From: Candidatus Peregrinibacteria bacterium
Lineage (GTDB): Bacteria > Patescibacteriota > Gracilibacteria > UM-FILTER-43-11
Direction of reading: 5' to 3'
Assembly (NCBI GenBank): GCA_030637565.1
Contig: DAOWGG010000013.1
Coordinates: 1 to 5,309, forward strand
DNA length: 5,309 nt
The notes beneath the pieces were generated by a model. The model was not told the origin of the DNA and did not search any database. It saw nothing but the letters and a program-made list of their open reading frames with translations. The translations under genes and the position numbers were made by a program. Below, one piece after another: positions 1 to 5,309 of the stretch (position 1 is the stretch's first letter; every line of letters starts with the position of its first letter).

Positions 1-1457
1 TGATGGATTTTACATCACTGAAAAGCTTCCCAATGGAAGCGATGAAAAAAACCAAGGCTTCTTATTTAGGTTGTCATCCTATGTTTGGCTCTACAAATTC
101 TATTGAAGGTCAAATGGTGGTGGTATGCAGGGGGCGTGGATCGAAATGGCATCAATGGTGGAAGGGCTTGCTCAAGAAAAACCATGTGGATGTTCGCGAG
201 CTTTCCGCTAAAAAACATGATCATTTAATGTCTTATGTGCAAGCGCTGAGCCATTTTAGTGATTTGGTTTTGGCAGATGTTCTTAATAAGAGCGGACTTA
301 GTGTTTCTAATTTTTTAAAGTACCAAAGTCCTCCTTATCGCTTAAAGCTTGATATGATGGGGCGTATTTTAAATCAGGATCCCAACTTGTATGCTCAGAT
401 TCAAATTCAGAATCCAGAAAGCTTAAAGGTAATGAAAACTTTTTTAAAGTCTGCTGAGCAGTGGACTGATTTGGTTGAGCAAAAAGATATGAAGTCTTTT
501 GAAAAAAAATTCCAAAAAGCTTCTCAATATCTCAGTCGATACAAGCGATTGGCGATGGAAGAATCGGATTGGTTGATTGAGCAGCTGAATCGTAAAAAGT
601 TTTTAGAGGAAGGGGTTTTAAAGCCGATGAAGCCGGATAAAACTTATCAGTTGGTTGTTCTTGGTCCGGAAAATACTTTTTCTAGCCTGGCGGCTAAAAA
701 ATATGATTCCAAGGCTAAGATTTGGTATGCGAATACTATTACAGAAGTATTTGGGTGGGTTCAAAAAGGAGTGATCCAAAAAGGAATTGTTCCTATTGAA
801 AATAAAATGACAGGTTCAGTGGTTGAGACATCTGATAATTTATTTGAATCTAAGTTAAAAATTCAGGAATCTTTTGAGCTGCCAATTCATCATTTTTTAG
901 CAACCTTGAATAAGGTTCAAAAAAGTGAAATTAAAACTATTTATTCTCATGCTCAGCCGATTCGTCAGTGTCGAAAATATTTGAAGAAACATTTTCCTAA
1001 AGTGGATTTTGTTTCGATGCCGAGTACGGCGGCCGCTCTTAAAAAAGTGGTTTCAGAAAATCTCTATGATTCAGCGGTTATTTGCTCGGAGGATGCAGCG
1101 AAGGCATTTCGAATGACTCTTTTGGCTAAAAATATTGAAGACTATAAATTGAATTCCACCCGTTTTGTGGTGATTGGGAAAAAAGAAGCACCGATCAAGA
1201 AAAGTCATCGTTATAAAACATCTATCGCTTTCTATTTTTCAGCGGATGCTCCGGGAACGTTGTATCAAGTTTTAGGTGAGTTTGCGGGAGCTAATGCCAA
1301 TATGACTAAAATTGAGTCCTCGGCCAATCCGCAAATTCCAGGAGGGCATGTTTTTTATGTAGATTTTGAAGGTCATTCCACTGAATTGTATATCAAAAAA
1401 ATGCTTTCTAAAATTAAAAAGCATGTGGCTGTTTTAAAGGTTTTGGGGAGTTATTAA
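1..1457 (+). CDS. Bifunctional prephenate dehydrogenase / prephenate dehydratase with ACT domain (TyrA-PheA fusion), 5' partial
   Basis: Takes prephenate both to 4-hydroxyphenylpyruvate (tyrosine branch, NAD-dependent oxidative decarboxylation) and to phenylpyruvate (phenylalanine branch, dehydration and decarboxylation) in the cytoplasm. Residues are numbered from the ATG at base 3. The dehydrogenase part (about 1-196) has the conserved HPMFG (H25), HDHLMSYVQALSHF (72-85) and SPPYRL (R113, matching the prephenate-binding Arg of E. coli T-protein). A linker of about 20 residues follows, with no chorismate mutase domain in it. The dehydratase part (about 217-400) has GPENTFS (221-227), PIEN, SHAQPIRQC, STAAA and the NSTRF motif (384-388). 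The ACT domain (about 404-484) has DAPGTLY and KIESSA. The ATG at base 3 is not the true start: MDFTSLK aligns with the internal D-x-x-S-x-K strand of TyrA, and the GxGxxG Rossmann domain is missing, so the gene begins before the window. Ends in TAA. Confident of the family; which domain lies further upstream (possibly AroQ) is unknown. Confidence 0.93.
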   Translation, partial: MDFTSLKSFPMEAMKKTKASYLGCHPMFGSTNSIEGQMVVVCRGRGSKWHQWWKGLLKKNHVDVRELSAKKHDHLMSYVQALSHFSDLVLADVLNKSGLSVSNFLKYQSPPYRLKLDMMGRILNQDPNLYAQIQIQNPESLKVMKTFLKSAEQWTDLVEQKDMKSFEKKFQKASQYLSRYKRLAMEESDWLIEQLNRKKFLEEGVLKPMKPDKTYQLVVLGPENTFSSLAAKKYDSKAKIWYANTITEVFGWVQKGVIQKGIVPIENKMTGSVVETSDNLFESKLKIQESFELPIHHFLATLNKVQKSEIKTIYSHAQPIRQCRKYLKKHFPKVDFVSMPSTAAALKKVVSENLYDSAVICSEDAAKAFRMTLLAKNIEDYKLNSTRFVVIGKKEAPIKKSHRYKTSIAFYFSADAPGTLYQVLGEFAGANANMTKIESSANPQIPGGHVFYVDFEGHSTELYIKKMLSKIKKHVAVLKVLGSY

Positions 1458-1470
1458 GGTATTAGAATGC

Positions 1471-1492
1471 TTTAAGTTTTAGATGACTTAAA
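1471..1492. other. AT-rich inverted repeat between convergent genes
   Basis: A perfect 7-base inverted repeat, TTTAAGT and ACTTAAA, is separated by an 8-base loop. It lies in the 30-base gap between the converging stop codons of tyrA-pheA and the 137-residue - strand gene, with the latter's stop codon inside the right arm. It could end transcription in both directions. However, the stem has little G+C and neither side is followed by a T-tract, so it does not meet the usual standard for an intrinsic terminator. Confidence 0.3.
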
Positions 1493-1901
1493 ATGAATCA
1501 GGATCAAGCTCTCTTCCCGCCTTATTTGGGTCAGCATTTATAGTGATTTGCCTATCTTCTATCTTAGGCCGAACAATAAAATCTGGAGTGCCCTCTCTAT
1601 CACATTGAAACCAAATTATATTTAGCCGCCCTTGTTTATCCTTGAATCCAAAATGAACTCTTCCGAATGCATCTCGAAAGTAGTCTGGGAGTTTACTAAC
1701 TGGACTAAAATCATTTTCTTCTATATCAGGGCATTGTTTTTTGATTACCTCTACCATTATTTTCCTAGCTTTCATAATAAAGTCTACACGCATTAATCGT
1801 TCAACTTCATCTTTATTTACTTGAGGCTCTTCTGGTGCGCTTAGTGCATCCAATATGGTTTGCCTCAATTTTAATTCGTTGTTTCCTGGTTTTTCAGTCA
1901 T
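1488..1901 (-). CDS. Hypothetical protein, 137 residues, mixed alpha/beta
   Basis: I do not recognise a family. The N-terminal half (about residues 8-55) looks helical and charged, with KARKIMVEVIKKQ near 45-57. The second half looks like beta strands around GRVHFGFKDKQGRLNIIWFQ, followed by DFIVRP and RQITINAD. There are two Cys (KKQCPD, FQCDRE), no signal peptide and no membrane segment, so it is probably cytoplasmic. Charges nearly balance (26 Asp/Glu against 23 Lys/Arg). Support for its being real: it fills its space without a competing frame, converges on tyrA-pheA with only 30 bases between stops, and has a promoter with a perfect TTGACA at the right distance from the ATG. There is no Shine-Dalgarno sequence. 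About 6 of 11 Arg codons are AGA/AGG and ATA Ile codons occur, unlike the + strand genes. It lies 68 bases downstream of the acidic coiled-coil gene on the same strand, so the two may be partners; that is inference. Confidence 0.72.
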   Translation of the reverse strand: MTEKPGNNELKLRQTILDALSAPEEPQVNKDEVERLMRVDFIMKARKIMVEVIKKQCPDIEENDFSPVSKLPDYFRDAFGRVHFGFKDKQGRLNIIWFQCDREGTPDFIVRPKIEDRQITINADPNKAGRELDPDSF

Positions 1902-1933
1902 AATAAAAAGAATCTAACAATAATTAGGTTTAT

Positions 1934-1963
1934 ATTATTAGTATCTTTTTATGTATTTGTCAA
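1934..1963 (-). promoter_or_regulatory. Sigma70-type promoter for the 137-residue - strand gene
   Basis: On the - strand a perfect -35 TTGACA (1963-1958) is followed after 18 bases by AATAAT (1939-1934), five of six matches to TATAAT. Transcription would start near 1927, giving a leader of about 26 bases before the ATG at 1901. The -35 box begins only a few bases past the stop codon of the upstream - strand gene, so the downstream gene can be expressed independently as well as by read-through. Confidence 0.6.
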
Positions 1964-1969
1964 TATTTT

Positions 1970-2431
1970 TTATGCTGTGGACTCCTTTTCTTCTTGTTCT
2001 TCAATTTTGATTGGCTGATTTCCTCCCTCTTCAACACTCTCAAGATCACTAAATAATTCTCTTTCAAGGTTTCTTAGCCTTATCTCTTCAATGGCAGCAG
2101 TTTCCTTTATGTTGTCACTAGCTTGCTCCATTAATATTTTAAATTCGATCGCTTTTTTAAGTAATTTTTTGTCAGCTACTTCCATTTGATCGATATTGGC
2201 CTTAATTTTAACTTCATCATTTAAAGCTATAATCTCCTGATATTTAGACATCATCCTCTTAAAGTCTCCTGTGTCAATGCTCATAGAGGCTTCCAATACT
2301 TCTTTGGCTTTTTCTCTTACATTAGTAGTTTTCCTTGCATCTTCTGCTGCCATTACTTGCTGTTCTAATTCTCGAGCTTGTACCTCGGCATCAAAGAAGT
2401 CAGGATTTGTATTTAGTGCTGTGTCTGCCAT
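1970..2431 (-). CDS. Hypothetical acidic, predicted coiled-coil protein, 153 residues
   Basis: I do not recognise a family. Composition is striking: 36 Asp/Glu against 22 Lys/Arg (net about -14), no Cys, Trp or His, and Pro and Gly confined to the ends and one TGD turn. Long runs of helix-forming residues (about 12-50 and 56-135) suggest two helices or a coiled coil, followed by a disordered acidic tail (GGNQPIKIEEQEEKE). There is no signal peptide or membrane segment, so it is probably a cytoplasmic structural, scaffold or adaptor-type protein; that function is inference only. The ATG at 2431 is preceded by an A-rich leader with no Shine-Dalgarno sequence and lies about 23 bases from the predicted start point of a near-consensus promoter. 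Six of seven Arg codons are AGA/AGG, in strong contrast with rmlB and tyrA-pheA. It is divergent from rmlB and followed on the same strand by the 137-residue gene. Confidence 0.75.
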   Translation of the reverse strand: MADTALNTNPDFFDAEVQARELEQQVMAAEDARKTTNVREKAKEVLEASMSIDTGDFKRMMSKYQEIIALNDEVKIKANIDQMEVADKKLLKKAIEFKILMEQASDNIKETAAIEEIRLRNLERELFSDLESVEEGGNQPIKIEEQEEKESTA

Positions 2432-2460
2432 TTTTTTATTTTTATTTAATAAATCTTAAC

Positions 2461-2489
2461 ATTATAACACAAATAGCCCTTAAAATCAA
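2461..2489 (-). promoter_or_regulatory. Extended -10 sigma70 promoter for the - strand gene pair
   Basis: Reading the - strand: -35 TTGATT (2489-2484), a 17-base spacer, and a perfect -10 TATAAT (2466-2461) with an upstream extended TGT (2469-2467). This is close to an ideal strong promoter. Transcription would start near 2454, giving a leader of about 23 bases made almost wholly of A and T before the ATG at 2431. It lies back to back with the rmlB promoter on the other strand. Confidence 0.75.
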
Positions 2490-2509
2490 TGCTTTACGGT
2501 GGAAAAATA

Positions 2510-2518
2510 TGTTAAAAT
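2510..2518 (+). promoter_or_regulatory. Extended -10 promoter for rmlB-glmS
   Basis: TGT followed by TAAAAT (2513-2518, five of six matches to TATAAT) forms an extended -10 element. No good -35 box sits at 16-18 bases; TTTACG at 2493-2498 is too close. The extended TGn would compensate. A start near 2525 gives a leader of about 30 bases to the ATG at 2556, which supports that ATG over the upstream in-frame GTG (2499) and ATG (2517), since these lie before or within the -10 box. Confidence 0.5.
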
Positions 2519-2555
2519 GCCTCCGTTTTCTTCAGTAATTCCTACTCACTTATTT

Positions 2556-3494
2556 ATGAATTTGCTCGTTACAGGTGGAGCCGGTTTTATCGGTTCACAC
2601 TTTATCCGCTATATGTTGGAGCAGTATCCTGATTACCAGATCATTAATCTGGATAATCTGACGTATGCGGGGAATTTGGACAATACTGCTGATTTTGCTG
2701 ATCGTCCAAATTACTCTTTTGTGCAAGGAGATGTGGCAGATCGGAAATTGATGGATGAGTTGGGAGCAAAAGTGGGTGCAATCGTTCATTTTGCGGCGGA
2801 AACTCATGTGGATAACAGTATTGATGATGCGACCCCTTTTTTACAAACCAATGTGATTGGTACTCAGGTTTTGATTGAAGCGGCTCTTAAACACAAGCAT
2901 CAGCGTTACGTTCAGGTTTCGACTGACGAGGTGTATGGAGATATCGAAGAAGGATTATTTACCGAAGAGTCTCCTTTAAAGCCAAGTTCTCCTTATTCTG
3001 CTTCTAAGGCGGCGGGGGATATGCTGGTTTTGGCGGCGGTTCGTACGTATGATTTGCCTGGCGTTATTTCTCGTTGTTCTAATAATTACGGCACTCATCA
3101 ATTTCCTGAAAAGATTGTTCCCTTCTTTATTAAAAAGCTGATGGCGGGTGAAAAGGTGCCATTGTATGGAGACGGTTCTAATGTTCGTGACTGGCTTCAT
3201 GTGCTAGATCATTGTCGGGCGATCGATCTTATTTTGCACAAAGGAAAAGTGGGTGAAATTTATAATGTGGGAGCGAATAATGAACATTCTAATTTAGAAA
3301 CGACCAAAAGGATGCTTCAGATTCTTGAGCTTCCAGAGGATCGAATTGAACTTGTGAAGGATCGTCCAGGCCACGATATTCGCTACGCCATTGATTCTTC
3401 TAAAATTCAAAATGAGCTTGGGTGGAAGCCGACAGTTGATTTTGAGAATGGGTTTCGTGAAACAGTGGAATGGTATAAGAAAAATTTTCAATAA
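2556..3494 (+). CDS. rmlB: dTDP-glucose 4,6-dehydratase
   Basis: Converts dTDP-glucose to dTDP-4-keto-6-deoxyglucose with a bound NAD cofactor. This is the second step towards dTDP-rhamnose and other deoxysugars for envelope polysaccharides, and it takes place in the cytoplasm. It is an extended short-chain dehydrogenase: the NAD-binding GGAGFIGS is at 7-14, followed by NLDNLTYAGN, HFAAETHVDNS, the active-site STDEVYG (122-128, with the Asp-Glu pair characteristic of RmlB) and YSASK (Y147, K151). The C-terminal substrate region has RCSNNYG, PLYGDGSNVRDWLHV and DRPGHDIRYAID. At 312 residues it is shorter than E. coli RmlB (about 360), but all key motifs are present. The ATG at 2556 puts MNLLVTGGAGFIG at the usual family start; the upstream GTG and ATG would add an extension atypical for the family and conflict with the promoter. 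No Shine-Dalgarno sequence. glmS follows after 12 bases. rmlA, rmlC and rmlD are not in the window. Confidence 0.95.
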   Translation: MNLLVTGGAGFIGSHFIRYMLEQYPDYQIINLDNLTYAGNLDNTADFADRPNYSFVQGDVADRKLMDELGAKVGAIVHFAAETHVDNSIDDATPFLQTNVIGTQVLIEAALKHKHQRYVQVSTDEVYGDIEEGLFTEESPLKPSSPYSASKAAGDMLVLAAVRTYDLPGVISRCSNNYGTHQFPEKIVPFFIKKLMAGEKVPLYGDGSNVRDWLHVLDHCRAIDLILHKGKVGEIYNVGANNEHSNLETTKRMLQILELPEDRIELVKDRPGHDIRYAIDSSKIQNELGWKPTVDFENGFRETVEWYKKNFQ

Positions 3495-3506
3495 CACAAT
3501 TTTAAT

Positions 3507-5270
3507 ATGTGCGGAATTTTCGGATATTTAGGGAAGCGTGATGATGCGCTCGAACTTGTGATTAAAGGGCTACAGAAGCTTGAGTATCGTGGGTATGATT
3601 CATGGGGGGTAACCACGGATCTTGATGGTGAACTTTTTGTTGAAAAGAAGGTTGGAAAGATTTCGGAAGCGAATTTAGATGACTTTAAGGATAAGAAAAC
3701 GGGTTTGGCGATGGGACATACTCGCTGGGCAACTCATGGAGGGGTAACCGATGTTAATTCTCATCCTCACTTTGATCCAGAAAGACAAATTGCAGTGGTC
3801 CATAATGGGATTATTGAAAACTACCAAGAGCTTCGTGATGAGTTGGGCAAAGAAAATTTTGTTTCTGAAACCGATACTGAAGTTATTGCTCATCTGATTG
3901 CGAAGTATCGAAAAGAACTCCCTTTTAAAGAAGCTGTTTTAAAAACAATTCAGCGCCTTGAGGGGCGTTATGCCATTGTGGTGATGAATGTAGGAGAGAA
4001 CTATCTGATCGCGGCTCGTCGTGGTTCTCCGCTTATTGTTGGAATTGGTGACGGAGAATACTTTTTAGCTTCCGATATTCCTGCTTTTTTGGAATATACA
4101 CAGGATGTGAATTATTTGGATGACAATGAAATGGTGATTGTGGATGGTGGCGTTGAATTTTTGAATTTAGAAACGGGTGATCCAATTGATAAGCGTTTGG
4201 TGAATATTGATTGGCAGGCGGAATCGGCTGAGAAGGGTGAATATGACCACTTTATGCTCAAGGAAATCATGGAGCAAAAAGAAACCATCCATCGAGCGAT
4301 CAATCAAGACACCGATGAAATCATGCATATCGCTCAGCAGATCAAAAGTTCTCGCGGTTGTTTTCTTTCGGGTTGTGGAACGGCGGGGAAGGTTTGCATG
4401 GCGGGTGAATATTTCTTTTCTATGATTGCGCATCGTCATGTGAATTTTGCTCCTTCCTCCGAATTTCCTATTTATCATCACTTCCTTCGCCCCGAAAGTT
4501 TGCTCGTTGTCATTTCTCAAAGTGGTGAAACAGCGGATGTTCTTGAGGCGATGGAGGCGGCGAAAAGTAAAGGGTCTAAAGTCCTTTCATTGGTGAATGT
4601 TGAAGGTTCGACCATTGCTCGTCAGTCTGATTTTTCTTTACATATTAAAGCTGGTCCTGAAAAAGCGGTGGCTTCCACCAAGGCGGCAACGTCTCAAATG
4701 GCACTCTTGCTCCTTATCGCAACGGCGATGATTGGGGAGCTTCAGGAAGGTCGGCGTTTGCTTGCGGAAGTGGCTTCTAAGATCAATGATATTCTTAATC
4801 CACGCTTTCTTACCTACATTAAAAGTGTGGCGGAGGCGATTAAGGATCATGAAAATTGTTATATTATTGGAAAGGCGGAAAACTACCCAATGGCATTAGA
4901 GGCGGCCATTAAAATTCAAGAGGTGAGCTACATTCATGCAGAAGGATTTGCGGCGGGTGAGTTGAAGCATGGTCCTATAGCTCTAATCACCGAAGGGACT
5001 CCTTGTATCTCGATTGTTGCTAACGATGAAGTGAAGCAGGATATTATTTCTAATACGATGGAATTAAAGGCTCGTGGAGCTTATATTATTGGGATTAGTC
5101 CTGAGAATAATGAGGCTTTTGATGAGTGGATTAAGGTGCCAGATGTCGGGGTGGCTTCACCGCTTGTGAATATTATTCCGATTCAGCTTTTGGCTTATTA
5201 TATTGCTGTGCTTCGTGGGCTTGATCCTGATATGCCACGGAATTTGGCGAAAAGTGTAACCGTAAAATAA
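3507..5270 (+). CDS. glmS: Glutamine--fructose-6-phosphate aminotransferase (isomerising), glucosamine-6-phosphate synthase
   Basis: Makes glucosamine-6-phosphate from fructose-6-phosphate and glutamine, the committed step to UDP-GlcNAc for peptidoglycan and other glycans; cytoplasmic. The N-terminal class II glutaminase domain (about 1-220) begins MCGIFGYLG, so Cys2 becomes the catalytic N-terminal Cys after Met removal. It continues with YRGYDSWG (27-34), GHTRWATHGG (70-79), HNGIIENY (99-106) and SETDTE (120-125). Two SIS sugar-isomerase domains follow: CGTAGK (290-295), SQSGETAD (337-344), VASTKA, then K469, E472 and H488 in the block around SYIHAE and GELKHGP, matching the isomerase residues K485, E488 and H504 of E. 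coli. The family-typical end PRNLAKSVTVK carries the catalytic Lys (K582). Full length at 587 residues. Odd points: Trp33 where Ala is usual, and AGK after CGT. No Shine-Dalgarno sequence and no room for a glmS ribozyme in the 12-base gap after rmlB, so it is probably co-transcribed with rmlB. Confidence 0.97.
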   Translation: MCGIFGYLGKRDDALELVIKGLQKLEYRGYDSWGVTTDLDGELFVEKKVGKISEANLDDFKDKKTGLAMGHTRWATHGGVTDVNSHPHFDPERQIAVVHNGIIENYQELRDELGKENFVSETDTEVIAHLIAKYRKELPFKEAVLKTIQRLEGRYAIVVMNVGENYLIAARRGSPLIVGIGDGEYFLASDIPAFLEYTQDVNYLDDNEMVIVDGGVEFLNLETGDPIDKRLVNIDWQAESAEKGEYDHFMLKEIMEQKETIHRAINQDTDEIMHIAQQIKSSRGCFLSGCGTAGKVCMAGEYFFSMIAHRHVNFAPSSEFPIYHHFLRPESLLVVISQSGETADVLEAMEAAKSKGSKVLSLVNVEGSTIARQSDFSLHIKAGPEKAVASTKAATSQMALLLLIATAMIGELQEGRRLLAEVASKINDILNPRFLTYIKSVAEAIKDHENCYIIGKAENYPMALEAAIKIQEVSYIHAEGFAAGELKHGPIALITEGTPCISIVANDEVKQDIISNTMELKARGAYIIGISPENNEAFDEWIKVPDVGVASPLVNIIPIQLLAYYIAVLRGLDPDMPRNLAKSVTVK

Positions 5271-5271
5271 A

Positions 5272-5309
5272 ATGGAATTTCTTTTTAGTCTTTCGATCAA
5301 TAAATACAA
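5272..5309 (+). CDS. Possible start of the next gene, 3' truncated by the window
   Basis: An ATG one base after the glmS stop opens a frame (MEFLFSLSINKY) that has no stop through the end of the window, 12 full codons. The tight spacing is typical of a co-transcribed gene, and the lack of a Shine-Dalgarno sequence is in keeping with every other gene here. Twelve codons are too few to name a family or to exclude a chance open frame in AT-rich DNA. Confidence 0.35.
   Translation, partial: MEFLFSLSINKY

Noticed and set aside
502..509. Run of eight A in tyrA-pheA as a possible frameshift or slippage site
   Set aside because: The frame continues through conserved domains on both sides without interruption, so no shift is needed; such runs are common in AT-rich genes.
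2493..2498. TTTACG as a -35 box for rmlB
   Set aside because: Four of six bases match TTGACA, but the spacing to TAAAAT is only 14 bases, too short for a usual sigma70 promoter.
2271..2538. Two overlapping + strand open frames opposite the acidic coiled-coil gene
   Set aside because: They are shadows of the - strand gene with composition typical of antisense frames, and no promoter or family motif supports them.
2499..2555. In-frame GTG (2499) and ATG (2517) upstream of the chosen rmlB start
   Set aside because: They add 19 or 13 residues before the NAD-binding strand that normally begins the family, and they lie before or within the predicted -10 box.
3495..3506. A glmS ribozyme or riboswitch before glmS
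   Set aside because: Only 12 bases separate rmlB from glmS, far too short, and the upstream sequence is RmlB coding.
4167..4520. A 117-residue - strand open frame inside glmS
   Set aside because: It overlaps fully conserved GlmS coding sequence and has no recognisable motif; it is an antisense shadow.
5271..5309. Terminator after glmS
   Set aside because: The AT-rich sequence contains no G+C stem followed by a T-tract, and an open frame starts immediately.

Overview
The window reads as bacterial chromosomal DNA of low to moderate G+C (about 40% by eye). It carries three confidently identified housekeeping genes on the + strand, interrupted by two unrecognised genes on the - strand, and is gene-dense with no gap over 300 bases. 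All five stop codons seen are TAA. None of the start codons has a recognisable Shine-Dalgarno sequence, yet the promoters match the ordinary sigma70 consensus (TTGACA / TATAAT, extended TGn). SD-less starts, sigma70-like rather than Bacteroidetes-type promoters, an unusual RGYDSWG motif in GlmS and a fused TyrA-PheA together hint at a candidate-phylum bacterium (Patescibacteria-like, perhaps a member with amino-acid biosynthesis). This placement is a weak inference.

Layout: (1) 1-1457 (+), the 3' part of a fused tyrA-pheA gene: the prephenate dehydrogenase C-terminal domain, then prephenate dehydratase, then an ACT domain. Its N-terminal NAD-binding fold lies before the window. (2) 1488-1901 and 1970-2431 (-), two small genes of unknown function facing tyrA-pheA tail to tail. 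The upstream one encodes a very acidic, mostly helical, probably coiled-coil protein. The other encodes a mixed alpha/beta protein. Each has its own good promoter, and their arginine codons (many AGA/AGG) differ from the flanking genes (nearly all CGN), which suggests different ancestry or expression class. (3) 2432-2555, a compact divergent promoter region. (4) 2556-3494 and 3507-5270 (+), rmlB (dTDP-glucose 4,6-dehydratase) and glmS (glucosamine-6-phosphate synthase), 12 bases apart and probably co-transcribed. A further reading frame opens one base after glmS and runs off the window.

How they work together: rmlB and glmS both draw on hexose phosphates to make activated sugars for the cell envelope (dTDP-deoxysugars, and UDP-GlcNAc for peptidoglycan and glycans), so their pairing makes sense. 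The TyrA-PheA fusion sends prephenate to both tyrosine and phenylalanine and has no obvious tie to the sugar genes. The two - strand genes are the only truly unexplained content. I saw no tRNA, rRNA, CRISPR array, insertion sequence or riboswitch.
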